Positions 41,341 to 52,745 of a DNA stretch of 64,000 nucleotides are shown in pieces (position 1 is the stretch's first letter; each line of letters opens with the position of its first letter). Source of the stretch: Symbiodinium natans (taxonomy: Eukaryota; Sar; Dinophyceae; Suessiales; Symbiodiniaceae); NCBI GenBank assembly GCA_905221605.1, contig CAJNDS010002472.1:247001-311000 (forward strand), in the 5' to 3' direction. Below the pieces are notes generated by a model. It saw only the letters and a program-made list of their open reading frames with translations. It did no database searches and was not told the DNA's origin. The position numbers and the translations under genes were made by a program.

Positions 41341-42639
41341 CCCACTCCCGAAGCTCTGAACGCGGAATGTTGTTGGGTGCCCCGCACCTTCCGGAACGGT
41401 ATCCTGCTGCTCGATTCCTGCACTACCAGGGCTCAGGGTTTCGGGTTTTTGTTGGGGGGGGGGGGGTTCTAATATCGGAATCATTGAGAAATCATATTCC
41501 CTTGTGGTCCCTTTGTAATTACAGAATCAGAACCCACTGAACCCTATTCTAACTGTTATTTTACGGCCTCTATAGTAGGGCTTTAGGGGCTTAGGGTCTC
41601 CTGCCAGAGTCCAGGGCTCGGAGGTTGAGAGCACGATCTGGGGCCGCGCATGCCGTGCATATTCCAAAAGACCTAGATTAGGGTTTAGGGTTTAGGGTTT
41701 AGGGTTTAGGGTAATGAGTATCCAGAACTCCAAACAACCCTTCCTGCGAGTATCCCTAAGTCCAAGCAGCCCTCCATATGAGTTATCCTCAGCCAGGCGC
41801 AATACTCCCAGTGTCGGGTGCTTTGGGCGTTGTGCTGGGTTTAAAGGTGATGTGTTGGGAGATGTTCTGTGCTGCTTGGGTTGAGTGAAACGCCGCAGTT
41901 GTCGGTCGGGCATGGTAATTCTGTTGTTTGAGCTGTTATGGGTAGCGTGTGCGCATACTGCTCTTGCACTCATGCAGGAATGCATGCACGCGATTGCATG
42001 TGCCCGAGGCACGCACCATGCCGATCCTGTCAACTCCAACACAATTGGGTCGTCCTACTGCTGTGCAGAAAAAAACGCCCATCGCGGGCGAATGCTACTG
42101 ATATCATCTCGAATTTCCCAGGTGCCTAGGCCTGGAATCTCCCCGAATCTCCCGGAATCTCCCGTGCGTGAATTGTCGCGAATTTCCCTGACAACATGAA
42201 GATCACATTGCAGCGCACTGCAGCAGTCTCAACTGCCATGGCAAGAATTAACACGGTTGTCAAATAACAACGCATCGCAAGTGATCTACCATGCATTCTC
42301 ACGATGTTGTCGTCGCGTCGTGGAAGGTCGCCGTCGTCATTGAGTCATCGTCGTACGTCGTACGTCGTCGTCGCCATCACCATCTTCGAATATCTTGAAC
42401 TTTGTCTCCATCTCGATCGTCGATGGTCTGTTGGCTTGCCGATGCTGTGCCCGCATCCTCCTCGCAAGGAGGCCGCATGTCGAGGCAACGAGAGCCCTTG
42501 CTAACGGCCAACCCGTTGCGGTAATCACATTCTGTCTTATCGCCGAAGTCCCTGGCTGGAACGAATGTGATGCCGTTGGAGGGCATATTGCCGTTGTTGT
42601 TCTTCTCGTCGTGCTCGTTGGTGGTCGTACAGAGCCTCG
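41341..42639. other. Mostly unique interval
   Basis: One G run (41453-41466), a short TTTAGGG array (41682-41712) and a GTC-rich stretch (42305-42372). Short frames only, without motifs. The 42.3-42.6 kb part may belong to the gene at 42640-43032. Confidence 0.35.
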
Positions 42640-43032
42640 CTACGACATCCTCCGGAAAGACAATGTCACCGGAGCCACTGGTGCTTGCCCAGAATGTTTC
42701 ATCATCTGACTGAGGAGGCTGCCACCAGTCATGGTGCGCACTGCAGTGTCAGCAGCGTCAGTGTCAGAATCTCCCGTCTCATCGGAGGCATCCGAGACAT
42801 CAGTGATGATGCCAGGTTCGTGACAAAATTGGCACAACCTGCCAAGCATGCAAGCCTGACAAACGTAGTACCTGGTCACGACACCGCGATGCTTGCAGTG
42901 AAGTCGGCACCAAAAGATGGCAACAGCGGGCGCGTCGCACACGAAACATTGCTCGGCACTCATGGCGAGTGCCGGGGTGATGCAAAAGCTGCGAGTCGCT
43001 GTTGGCTTTTGGCTGGTACCTGACAACTCCAT
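42640..43032 (-). CDS. Small Cys-rich zinc-binding protein (candidate)
   Basis: 130 codons. Residues 29-72 contain four Cys pairs: CFVC, CRLHC, CQAC and CQFC, with aromatic residues between, which is consistent with a two-zinc finger of treble-clef or RING/B-box type. The C terminus is acidic and Ser/Thr-rich. It lies in a stretch without telomere arrays. The first Met at 43032 gives 26 residues before the finger, and a later Met is possible. No family assigned. Confidence 0.4.
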   Translation of the reverse strand: MELSGTSQKPTATRSFCITPALAMSAEQCFVCDAPAVAIFWCRLHCKHRGVVTRYYVCQACMLGRLCQFCHEPGIITDVSDASDETGDSDTDAADTAVRTMTGGSLLSQMMKHSGQAPVAPVTLSFRRMS

Positions 43033-43619
43033 TAAGACTCAGAGCCACAAGCTCGAAACCTTCCGATATAAGATATCAGCCTGCCGCAGTTCCTCAGCAT
43101 CAGCCAAAACAGTCTGCGGCGGCCAGCTCGCACTGGGGACGGCAAGAAAGCAGCTCCAAACAACCCTTTCATATCCATCGCCCTAACTCCAATCCAAACA
43201 ACCCCGAATATGAAAATCCCTAAATCCAAACAACAAAACACCCTTAACATGAATCGCCCTAAATCCTCCCCAAACCCAAAAACCCTAAACCCTTACAGGG
43301 GAAAAATGACTTAAGGTTTAGGGTTTAGGGGGCCAACGCGTGTTGAACGAGGTTCAGAATTCTAAGCCGTCCGTGCTCAGCGAGAAGGGGAACAAGCGCA
43401 GGCCTCCAAACATTTCGGGCTTAGGATCCTCCAGACCCTGAACCGTCTACACCCTACTTAGCGTTTAGGGTTTAGGGTTTAGGGTTTTGGGTTTTGGGTT
43501 TAGGGTGTCTTAGGGGTTCCAGGGTATAGGGTTCAGGGTTCAGGGTTTCGGGCAAGACCCTAAAAACCCTCAACAGCCCAGGCCCCTGCTCTCAGACACA
43601 AAGCTTCAAAGAGACTTCA

Positions 43620-43720
43620 CACACCCTAAACCCTAAACCCTAACCCCCTAAACCCTAAACCCTAAACCCTAAACCCTAAACCCTAAACCCTGAACCCTGA
43701 ACCCTAAACCCTAAACCTTC
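43620..43720. repeat. CCCTAAA array
   Basis: About 13 units with a few CCCTGAA variants, touching the donor of the exon-like island at 43727-43760. Confidence 0.88.
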
Positions 43721-43726
43721 CAAAGC

Positions 43727-43760
43727 CTCGGTGGTAGCGCACTTCGCAGCGCAAGTTGGC
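43727..43760 (-). CDS. 34-nt exon-like island
   Basis: Pyrimidine-rich acceptor CTCTGCCCTCACAG, reading ANLRCEVRYHRG, GC donor CCGAG/GCTTTGG. Confidence 0.4.
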
Positions 43761-43967
43761 CTGTGAGGGCAGAGCCAAGTTCGGGCTTCTGAGGGCTTTT
43801 TTGGATCTTAGGGGTTTAGGGTTTAGGGTTTAGGGTTTAGGGTTTAGGGTTTAGGGTTCAGGGTTCAGGGTTTACAGTAGGGTTCAGGGTTTTGGGCTTG
43901 GGGCTTGGGGTTTAGGGATCCGAAGTGGGCCCTTCATAAACAAGGGTAAGGGACCATGCTACGTTTA

Positions 43968-44108
43968 GGGGGTTTAAGGGGTTTAGGGGGTTTAGGGGGT
44001 TTGGGGGGTTTAGGGGGTTGAGGTGTTGAGGGATTGAGGGGTTCAGGGGTTCAGGGGTTCAGGGGTTCAGGGGTTCAGGGGTTCAGGGGTTCAGGGGTTC
44101 AGGGGTTC
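43968..44108. repeat. GGGGTTTA variant and 9-bp GTTCAGGGG repeat
   Basis: GGGGTTTAGG units to about 44035 are followed by about nine perfect copies of GTTCAGGGG. Confidence 0.85.
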
Positions 44109-44874
44109 AGGACCTCAAGGGGGAGGGGGGCGGGGGTGGTGACAACACTCATGAAGAGCCTCTGCCGACGCAGCACTCGCCATGCTCGGCGAGAAAAAAA
44201 GACTCGGGACCCTTCTTAAACCCTAAACCCCAAAACCCTAAACTCTAAACCATTGGGGTTCTAAGCCTTCCTTGCATGCCGAGCTATTCCTTGGTTTTTT
44301 TTGCTGTTGAGTGCTTTACATGAGCTTCAGCCGGCCGCACTTCGGAACCTTACAAGCCCTAAGCCCTGAACCCCTGAACCCTAGACTTCTTTGAGCCGAC
44401 TGCCCAGACATTCGTCGACATGTAGGCAGTTTGGGGTTTATGGGCTCATGGTGCCTTTTGGGGGGTACCACGTGCTTCGATAATTCCTCTGCCAAATGGA
44501 CATCTCGGGGATTCGTGCATGCCTGTAACCAAGTCAGGGGCCTTGCTTGTGGATTTTGCATCGGGCCGCTTGGAATCCTAATCAGACGACGGAATCCCAG
44601 AGGCGACTGTCGACGTACCCGGGCCCCCGCACTACTAGGCACCCAGAACCGGGGGGGGATTCGTGAAAGGGGGGGCAGATGAGAATTGAGTCTCTCTGGG
44701 CTACATACAATGTATGGGGATTGGGGCCCGGAAAAATGTAAGTCCATGTCAGAAACAGTCCTTAAAAAAGGAGCCCATCCTCGTTCGGGACATGCCTGCC
44801 AAAGGCCGGAAAGACAACACATTTAGATCATTTGGCAAGTTTCAGTAAACCCCGAACCCTGAACCCAGAACCCT

Positions 44875-45190
44875 AAACCCTAAACCCTAAACCCTAAACC
44901 CTAAACCCTAAACCCTAAACCCTAAACCCTAAACCCTAAACCCTAAACCCTCCCTAAGCCCTAAACACTCCTGAACCCTGAACCCTCAACCCTGCGCCTG
45001 CCTTTTTGGCCTCTTGTGGGTGCCAGAACCAGAACTCCGATCTGAGCCGTAGCATCTACAAGACTGCGGATTTGAGGTTCAGGGTCTAGGGGTTAGGGGA
45101 TTAGGGTTTAGGGTTTAGGGTTTAGGGTTTAGGGTTTAGGGTTTAGGGTTTAGGGTTTAGCGTTTGGGGCTTAGGGTTTAGGGTTTAGAG
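44875..45190. repeat. CCCTAAA array, island, TTTAGGG array
   Basis: CCCTAAA 44875-44955 and TTTAGGG about 45085-45190 flank a unique island containing the exon candidate at 45027-45076. Confidence 0.85.
45027..45076 (+). CDS. Plus-strand exon-like island
   Basis: Pyrimidine-rich acceptor CTTTTTGGCCTCTTGTGGG…CCAG, reading NQNSDLSRSIYKTADLR, GT donor TTGAG/GTTCAGG. The splice signals are good, but it is on the strand opposite to most islands. Confidence 0.4.
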
Positions 45191-45199
45191 TTTAGTTGT

Positions 45200-46092
45200 T
45201 ATGGAAACTGTATAGGGTTCAAGTCCGGGGTTCAAGTCCGTGGCTCAAGTCCGGGGATTTGAGCGACTTTTTTGACGGGTTTGGGCGTTTTGGCAGGTTT
45301 TGAGGCGCAAGTTTTGGTTTTTGCTTGGGACTTGCCCAGCTTGCCCAAAAGGTTCCAGGAGGCCCCCGAAAGGGAGCGGCACAACCCCTAATCCGAATCT
45401 GTGATGCTGAAATCGATGGTTTGGGGTCGAAGCCTTGTTTCAGTTGAATCTTTGGGGCCTCCGAAGGCTCTGTTTCTTGAAGACTTTCGGGTTCTTTGAA
45501 GGATTAGTACAGCCCATGGAAGATGCAAGCTCTGATAAATTGAAGGATTGTTGTAGCCCATCCAAATTGCAAGTTCTGAGTGAGCCCCATACAATTTGCT
45601 GTTTATCCTGGCCTTGAGGGTACGGGGTTACATTACAAGGCAGCCCCTAATATTTGGGGCACCCGCAAAAAGGAACCATCGTTTTGAGAACCGACTATGG
45701 AAATCCTTGAGGGAAATCCTACTCCCTAAGCCCTGAATCCTAAATCCCCACTTGCAAATCCTACACCCTGAATCCTAAAACCCTACATCCTAACCCAAAC
45801 GTTTAGGCGACTGTCGCAACAGCTCCGGAGCTGGCACGGGCTGCTTACCGCAGCACCAAAGCAGCTCGGTTTAATTTAGGGAGGGGTTTAGGGTTGAAGG
45901 GTTACGTAAGGGTTCAAGGTTTCGAAGTCCTAAACCCTAGACCCTAAACCCCAAACCCTAAACCCTAAACCCGGTTAGGGAGTTCATAGGGCTTTGGGCT
46001 TCGAGGATTTGAGCCCGACAGCTTTACAGACGTGACAGTTAGGACTACGCGAAAGCCTTGCGGGATCCTTTGTCGGGTCTGACATTGCAGTT
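45200..46092. other. Gene-free interval
   Basis: Starts with three short GTTCAAGTCC repeats (45208-45256). The rest is unique sequence and diverged repeat. No exon could be supported. Confidence 0.4.
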
Positions 46093-46194
46093 GGGATGTC
46101 CCCCTTATACCAACCGTCCATAATCGGGATTCTAAATGGGGGGGGGGGGGGTACTCTAATCCCTAGTAAGGACTGTTAGTACAAAGGGGATCAT
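46093..46194. mobile_element. MITE-like element, family 1, copy C
   Basis: About 102 bp. It begins GGGATGTCCCCCTTATACCA and ends AGGACTGTTAGTACAAAGGG. A 14-G run has expanded in the centre. Confidence 0.75.
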
Positions 46195-46654
46195 GCAGGC
46201 CCTGAGCCCCAAATCCCAAAAACTCTAGGCACTACGAAGGCGCAGCCCGCAAAGCGCGGCGCCCGCTGCCGGGCTTCAGGCCGCTAGCCTGCGCGACGGA
46301 AGACGGCTTTTGGGGGCTTTTTGGGTTGAGGATGAAGAGGGTTTAGGGTTTAGGGTTTCGGGTTTCGGGGTTAGGGTTTAGGGTTAGGGTCTAGCCGCGC
46401 ATTTTTGTGAAAATCGCACACCCCAAGTTCCCGAAGGCTTGAACCGTGCGTTGTCCCGGCAACAAGGTTAGGTTTAGGGTTTATGGAGTTTAGGGTTTAG
46501 GGTTTAGGGTTTTGGGTTTGGGGTTTGGGGTTTGGGGTTTGGGGTTTAGGGTTTAGGGTTTAGGAAGTTTCGGGAGTTTAGGGTTTCGTAGGGTATGAGG
46601 CAGTAGAATCAAACCCTAAACCCTAAACCCTATAAATGTCATATAATGATTTAA

Positions 46655-46890
46655 ACGTCAATGGCTTCGTGGTTCAAGGGCTATCGTTCGTGGTTCGAGG
46701 CCAATCGTTCGTAGTTCAAGGCCTATCGTTCGTGGTTCAAGGCCAATCGTTCGTGGTTCAAGGCCACTCGGCGTTTTTTGCCTTGAACCACGAATCCTTC
46801 GTGGTTCAAGGCCAGTTTTTAGCATGGTTCAAGGCCAGGCTCAGGAAAACTCACGAAAACTTGCCTTGAACCACGAAGGATTCGTGGTTC
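46655..46890. repeat. GTTCAAGGC tandem repeat with inverted copies
   Basis: Five or more direct copies of TTCGTGGTTCAAGGCC with AATCG spacers (about 22-bp period). Two inverted copies (CCTTGAACCACGAA) near 46782 and 46863 form hairpins with adjacent direct copies. Confidence 0.85.
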
Positions 46891-47039
46891 TTGATCAAGA
46901 ACCGTTTAGGGTTTCAGAACTGTGGGCAAGGCCAGTCGTCGAGTGTGGAGGGGATTGTCCGAGCGTCCAAATCGCAGTTTTGAGGCTCTGAAGTACAGCT
47001 ATGACATGCTAAGACAGCAAGGGTTCGGTGTCTTGGTTG

Positions 47040-47400
47040 ATCTTCGAGGCAAGCCCGAAAAAGAAAACAGGCACAAAAAGTCCCCTAACAAATCGGGTCA
47101 TGTCCCAGCCAAGCCCAAAAAAGAAAACAGGCCCGAAAAATAAGTCCCGTAACAGATCTGCTCCTGCAGTCCTCTCAGCCAAGCCAGTGAGGTTAACAAA
47201 ACTAGGTGTTTTGTGTCCATTCATTTCAAGGCTAAGGCTGCGCGCAAGAGATGCACATGCAGTGGCAAGAAGATGAGGTTAATAACAAAACCTAGGTGTT
47301 GTTTTGTGGCCGCTAATTTCAAGGCTAAGGCAGCGCACAAGAGATGCAATGGCAAGAAAATGAGCTTAACAAAATTAGGTGGCATTTTTGTGTCCGTTCA
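47040..47400. repeat. Two tandem duplications
   Basis: AAGAAAACAGGC units recur about 65 bases apart (47059, 47123). TTTCAAGGCTAAGGC and AAGAGATGCA units recur about 95 bases apart (47224, 47318). Confidence 0.75.
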
Positions 47401-47684
47401 CGTCCAGCATAGGCCCCTGAAAGCTGAGAGTTGACTTAGAAATGAAAGGTACAGCTTCAAACGACCGGGTATGAGCTATGAGCGACTCAAAGCTGTGGCC
47501 CTTTGTTGCATGATTGGAGAGTAATACCTTCTACTTTCTTAATGTTATGGGATGGGTGGGTGCAATGTCAGGGCCGTAAATGTAACCTTACCATAAATGC
47601 TCGATCCGGAGCTGCTAAACCCTAAACCCTAAACCCTAAACCCTCAACCTAAAACCTAAACCCTAAACCCTAAACCCCCTGAGC

Positions 47685-47725
47685 CTCGGCAATTTGCAGC
47701 CCAGCGGGCCGAGGCCGCCACAGAC
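47685..47725 (-). CDS. Exon-like island: zinc-finger half module
   Basis: Acceptor TTTCCAAACAG, reading VCGGLGPLGCKLP, GC donor CCGAG/GCTCAG. Closely similar to the islands at 49021-49079 and 52460-52515, so it is likely one unit of a tandem-finger protein. Confidence 0.5.
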
Positions 47726-48675
47726 CTGTTTGGAAAGGGTTTATATGGTTTGGGGATGGGTGAGGGGTTTGCCACCTTCCAGCTCGATTTGGGACTGGTG
47801 CGGCGGGGGTAGGATGGTGGCTGAAGGGTCTTGGGGGTTAGGCGTTTAGGGTTTAGGGTGTAGAGCTTAAGGTTCAGGGCTAAGGTTTTAGGCTTTGGGG
47901 TTTGTAGTTTTGGGGCTCAAGAAGAGTGGATGGTGTCAACTTTGTGCAGGACGGTTGCCCGCCACACTCCACTGGCTCCTATGCGGCTTCGGTGGCTTGG
48001 CTCTTGGAGCCACTGGGTTTGGGAACCACGGCGTGGTTGCGGATTTAGGGTGTCGGGCGCGAGCATGTTGAGCACTACCAGCTCACCAGCTTCTGTGGGT
48101 AGCAAAGGTCTTGGCTGCGAAGAAGGCTCAGGACAGGGCCTGCAATCATTAGGGCTTAGGATATAGGGATGTTACCTCTCACAACGCAGGAGGCAGAAAA
48201 CTCAGGCTGCCCAACGAAACCCCTCCTCCCCCCTCTCCCCCTTCCCCAGGTTCGCACCTCATTGCTTTGCCTCAGGCTGTGGGAAATTGATCTTTCTCAT
48301 GTCTGGGCAGTGGTTTGCGTCACAATGCAGCTGCACCACCCGAAAAGTTCACGGTTCGCATACAAGCTCTGCCTACAGAGCGAGGCGCGAGACCACTGCT
48401 TGAACAGAACTCGATGCCTGCAAGGGGACTCCTAGGTCGGCTTCCCATGCTGACCCGCAGTAAATGCCTAATCCCAGCACCCTGATCAAAACCTGCATAC
48501 AGCGCCTCGAAGCACTTCAAGCTCACACTCCCAAAGTATTCACAAGTCCCAGAAAGAGAGCAAGAGAGAGAGAGAGAGAAGCAAAAAGGAGGAAACAGAC
48601 CACTAAGCCCTAAACCGTGCACCCTAAACCCTTAGCGGTAGCCCTAAACCCTAAACCCTTAACCCCAGGCAAAGC

Positions 48676-48735
48676 CCAGGCGGCTTGTTGCTGAAGTTGC
48701 AGAACGCGCATTGCCAGTCATTGGGCCGCGGGAGC
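48676..48735 (-). CDS. Exon-like island: RanBP2-type finger start
   Basis: Acceptor TTACCCGAG, reading LPRPNDWQCAFCNFSNKPPG, GC donor CCTGG/GCTTTG. The W-x-C-x2-C-x3-N pattern is the first half of a RanBP2-type zinc finger. Confidence 0.5.
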
Positions 48736-48764
48736 CTCGGGTAAGAGTGCGCAGGCCTTGTTCA

Positions 48765-48985
48765 TGGGGTTTAGGGTTTAGGGTTTAGGGTTTAGGGTTT
48801 AGGGTTTAGGGTTTAGGGTTTAGGGTTCAGGGTTCAGGGTTTAGGGTTTAGGGTTTAGGGTTTCGGGTTTCGGGTTTAGGGTTTAGGGTTTAGGGTTTAG
48901 GGTTTAGGGTTTATAGGGATTAGGGTTTAGGGTTTAGGGTTTAGGGTTTAGGGTTTAGGGTTTAGGGTTTAGGGTGTAGGGTCGC
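48765..48985. repeat. TTTAGGG array
   Basis: About 30 units with TTCAGGG and TTTCGGG variants between two zinc-finger islands. Confidence 0.92.
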
Positions 48986-49020
48986 ACTTGAAGTCCGGAA
49001 TCTGTGAGAATGCTCTCTGG

Positions 49021-49079
49021 CTGCAGCACAGGCGCTTGCAACCCAGGGGACCTTTCCCGCCGCAGATCATGTTCGCCGA
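49021..49079 (-). CDS. Exon-like island: zinc-finger half module
   Basis: Acceptor AGTTCCTGTCAG, reading SANMICGGKGPLGCKRLCC. It shares CGG-x-GPLGCK with 47685-47725. The 3' boundary is uncertain. Confidence 0.45.
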
Positions 49080-49239
49080 CTGACAGGAACTTCGGAGCAG
49101 GGGAGACTTCAGGGGAGGGCCAATTTTTTGGATAATATCGGGGCCTCAGGAAAGGGAAGACGTGGGCACACAGGTGCTCTAGAGCCTAACAACTCGTGAG
49201 CCCCTAAACAGCCTCAACCCCCCAAATCACCTAAACCTT

Positions 49240-49515
49240 AAACCCGAAACCCTAAGCCCCCAAGCCCTAAACCCGAAACCCTAAACCCGAAACCCTAAAC
49301 CCGAAACCCTAAACCCTAAACCCGAAACCCGAAACCCTCAGCCCCTAAACCACAGTGGCCTGGGCTGCTTCAGGCATCGGCTTGCTTCTAGGGCTTAGGG
49401 TTCAGGGTTTAGGGTTCAGGGTTTAGGGTTCAGGGTTCAGGGTTCAGGGTTCAGGGTTCAGGGTTTAGGGTTTAGGGTTTAGGGTTTAGGGTTTAGGGTT
49501 TAGGGTTTAGGAACT
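49240..49515. repeat. CCCGAAA/CCCTAAA array and TTCAGGG/TTTAGGG array
   Basis: C-rich units at 49240-49350 alternate CCCTAAA with CCCGAAA. G-rich units at 49395-49512 grade from TTCAGGG to TTTAGGG. The island between them may hold a short exon (SKPMPEAAQ on minus). Confidence 0.8.
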
Positions 49516-52059
49516 CCCTCAAGTCAAGCAGGCATGTAGGTGGAGGAGGAGGGAAGTTGATGGGGAGAGGAGCCTGCCTTAAACCTTTGTGGCCCGAAAC
49601 AAGGGGCTTGAAGCACTGGCCACACATGTGAATTGCAACACGGAGGTTACAGCACGGTAGGCCTCTAAGAGTGTAAGAGGCTAGTGGCACAGGTGAGGCG
49701 ACTAGGAGCTTCTTTCATGGGCAATGCAGGAAAGACATAGACATCCTAGAATGCACTTCTTCGGGGGCACTGAGAAGACACCTGGGGAGAGTCTTCCGAT
49801 ATGGGCCTAAGATTTAGGCTTGCAGCTGCGTCGCGGAGTTTTTGAAATTGCAGGCAGCACACACCTTCAGAAGATGAAGGTGGCACAAAGCTCATTGCAG
49901 CGGCAAGGACTTTGCTATGGCATGATGGCATGCATGTTCGCATTGGCTTACCCCAATCCCTCCCAAAGCCTTCATTGAATTCCCCTCCATGGAGTGGTGA
50001 GTTGCTGCCCAGTGACCCACCCTGATGATGGCAGCACCGGCTGACCCGGCTGAGGCTGATTGAGCCTTGGGGGGGGGGGGGGGGGGGCGGGTGCAGTAAG
50101 TAGTATCCCTAAACCCTAAACACTGCGCCCTAGAGAGGGTCACAACTTTCGTTACCCGCCCGATAACCCTACTTAACAGTACCCATGAACCTCCAAGTAG
50201 GGGTCTGGGGGTTTAGGGTTTGCGGTTTAGGGTTCAGCGTTTAGGGTTCAGGGTTCAGGGTTTAGGGTTTCGGGCTTAGGGCTTAGGGCTTAGGGTTTGG
50301 GGTTTAAGGTCCCCGCAGCAACCAACCCTCTGCCAAAGCAGGACGTGGCACTTCTGCGGGTCCGATGTCAAGCCCAATGCGCCTGCTTGGTCGGCTGAGG
50401 CTCTTTTTTTTTTTTTGGGGGGGGGGGGGGGGGGGGCTTGGGTTTAGGAATATTACTTTTCAGGGGGTTCTGCAAAAACTATGCTTTATTGCTGGGTGGC
50501 CCGTTTTAGGGGGATAACCTTTCGCACCCTGAGTTGCGCACAGAACCTAAACCCTAAACCTTGAACCCTAAACCCTAAACCGCAAACCCTAAACCCTAAA
50601 CCGTGTATACGATATCGCTGAGTTTCCCATCAAATCGCCATCCATGGTCCTACATATTTACCATTCACGCAAACTGTGCCTCGCGAAATTCAGGTCTGCC
50701 CACCAAGCTCTGTCAAGAATTGGTTTAGGGTTTTGGGGTTTGGGGTTTAGGGTTCAGGGTTTAGGTTATTGGGTTTAGGGTTTAGGGTTGTTAAGGGTTG
50801 CACGAAAACCCATGAAGGCGCAGCTGCTTGCTGGCAAACGGACTCCGGCACACACAATAATGCCACAAAATCAACCAGAAGTTTGGAGCCACGTAAAGAA
50901 CCCATCTTAGGGGAACAAAACCCACGCTCAACATCTTTTGCAGAATACACTTCCGAGCAAAGGAAGCACGCGCCAAGTTTAGATGAGAAGGCTCATGCAG
51001 CAGAAGCCTTGAAGCCCCCCCTGGATCTCGAAAAAACCCTCAACCGGCACCCTTTGGCGCGCCTTGTAACACCAGAAGCTCTGTGGGGGGCCGTGCGGCC
51101 TTACAGCCGAGCTTGCCCGTGGCACCGCCTGGGACGGAAGTGGTTGGCACTTCGGACGTCGAGCTCTTGGTGGAGAAGCTTTTGGGGGGCCCAGGACCTC
51201 GGAAGCCTTTTGAGGCCTTGGGGGGTAAGGCCTTCGGGCCCTTCGGCCAGACAAGGTGCCACCTTGATTGCCAGTCTTCCCGAAACCCCAAACCCGAAAA
51301 GTCCCAAACCTCACGTCCCAAGCCACCCTGACAGAACCTCAAACCCGTATCGAAATCAACCTCGATCCTACAGCTCAGATGCCGCCACGGCACCGCACAC
51401 CTCGTTGGCGATTCTGTTCTTGAAGGAGCAACTTCCTTGAGATTCGGAGGCTAAAGGGCAGCGGGCTAGCAACCATGATCTCGAGGCCACGCATCAGCTC
51501 TAAGATCACTCCAACATACCGCAAGTGCCAGGTCGACTATCCATAATTCTGCATTCTTGTCTAGAACAGTCTCAAGTCTAAGGCCAGAGGTTTAGCTTTC
51601 CATGCCCATACAAACACATCCCTGCGATCCACAGCACGGATAAACTTTGTAGAAATTGTATTGGGTTCGTGTCTGAGTTTTGGGCGGGTTTGGGGCGAAA
51701 GTCATGTGCGGATATTGGGCGGGCTTGGGGTGTAAGCTTTACTCTGCCTTCGTCGATGCCTGTTACCTGCTGAAATTGCGCATACAAGTTGTATCGGGTA
51801 CGGGTCCGAGTTTTTGTCAGTTTGAGCGAAAGTGTTGGACCGTTAGAGTTGGTTGCCTGTTGGGGGAGAGTTGTTGGGGCCGTGTGGCATTTTGGGGGTT
51901 GGTGATAATTGCTGCACTTTTGTGGCGTTTGGGGGCCACGCGGAACTATTTCTGGCGAACTCGCTGTTGGTGCGCGAAGGACATACAAATTTCGATGTAC
52001 ACAGGTCTTGAGATTATAGGGTTTAGAGCTTCGGGTTCAGGACATAAGGTTTAGAAGGC
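49516..52059. other. Mostly unique interval with poly(T)/poly(G) tracts
   Basis: No array longer than 60 bases. G runs lie at 50069-50087 and 50417-50437. A 223-codon plus-strand frame at 50769-51440 overlaps minus-strand frames of similar length, has no domain and is not called. Near 51105-51280 the plus strand reads SDVELLVEKLLGGPGPRKP in another frame, which may be an exon remnant. Confidence 0.35.
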
Positions 52060-52430
52060 CTTAAACCCTAAACCCTAAAACCCTAAACCCCAAGAACCCT
52101 AAACCCCTAAACCCCCAAGAACCCTAAACCCCTAAACCCCTAAACCCCTAAACCCCCAAACCCCTACACCCCTAAACCCCTAAACCCCTAAACCCCTAAA
52201 CCCCTAAACCCCTAAACCCCTAAACCCCTAAACTCCTAAACCCTAAACCCCAAACCCCTAAACCCCTAAACCCCTAAACCCGAAACCCTGAACCCTACAA
52301 CCCTAAACTCCAAACCCTAAACCCCTAAACCCAACACCCAAAACCCCAAAGCTCGAAACCCGAAACCCTACAACCCTAAACCCCTAAACCCTACACCCCA
52401 AGAACCCCTAAACCCCCCAAACCCCGAAAC
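52060..52430. repeat. CCCCTAAA variant array
   Basis: A run of about 20 eight-base CCCCTAAA units (52125-52290) with flanking CCCTAAA and CCCGAAA variants. Confidence 0.88.
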
Positions 52431-52459
52431 CCAACAGCCGATCAGGGCCAGAGCTCCAC

Positions 52460-52515
52460 ACTGCCACTCCTTGGGCAACTTGCACCCCAGGCGGCCCGTA
52501 GCACCCCCACAGACC
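52460..52515 (-). CDS. Exon-like island: zinc-finger module junction
   Basis: Acceptor GCCTTTCAG, reading VCGGATGRLGCKLPKEWQCG. It contains the end of one finger (CGG-x2-G-x-LGCK) and W-x-C of the next, linked by LPKE as in LPRPND at 48676-48735. The 3' boundary is uncertain. Confidence 0.5.
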
Positions 52516-52584
52516 CTGAAAGGCTGCCAGGGCTGGGGGGGGGGGTGGGGGGCTTTGAGGGTGCAGGGTTGAGGGCCTGTAGAG

Positions 52585-52745
52585 TTTAGGGTTTAGGGTT
52601 TAGGGTTTAGGGTTTAGGGTTTAGGGTTTAGGGTTTAGGGTTTAGGCTTTAGGGTTTAGGGTTTAGGGTTTAGGGTTTAGGGTTTGGGGTTTGGGGTTTG
52701 GGGTTTGGGGTTTCGGTTTGGGGTTTGGGGTTTGGGGTTTGGGGC
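52585..52745. repeat. TTTAGGG array passing into TTTGGGG
   Basis: About 14 canonical units then eight TTTGGGG units from about 52680. Confidence 0.9.

Noticed and set aside
45208-45256. Three GTTCAAGTCC motifs resembling tRNA T-loops
   Set aside because: They are a short tandem repeat without any cloverleaf context.
50769-51440. 223-codon plus-strand frame
   Set aside because: It overlaps minus-strand frames of similar length, begins within repeat sequence and shows no motif. Too weak to call.
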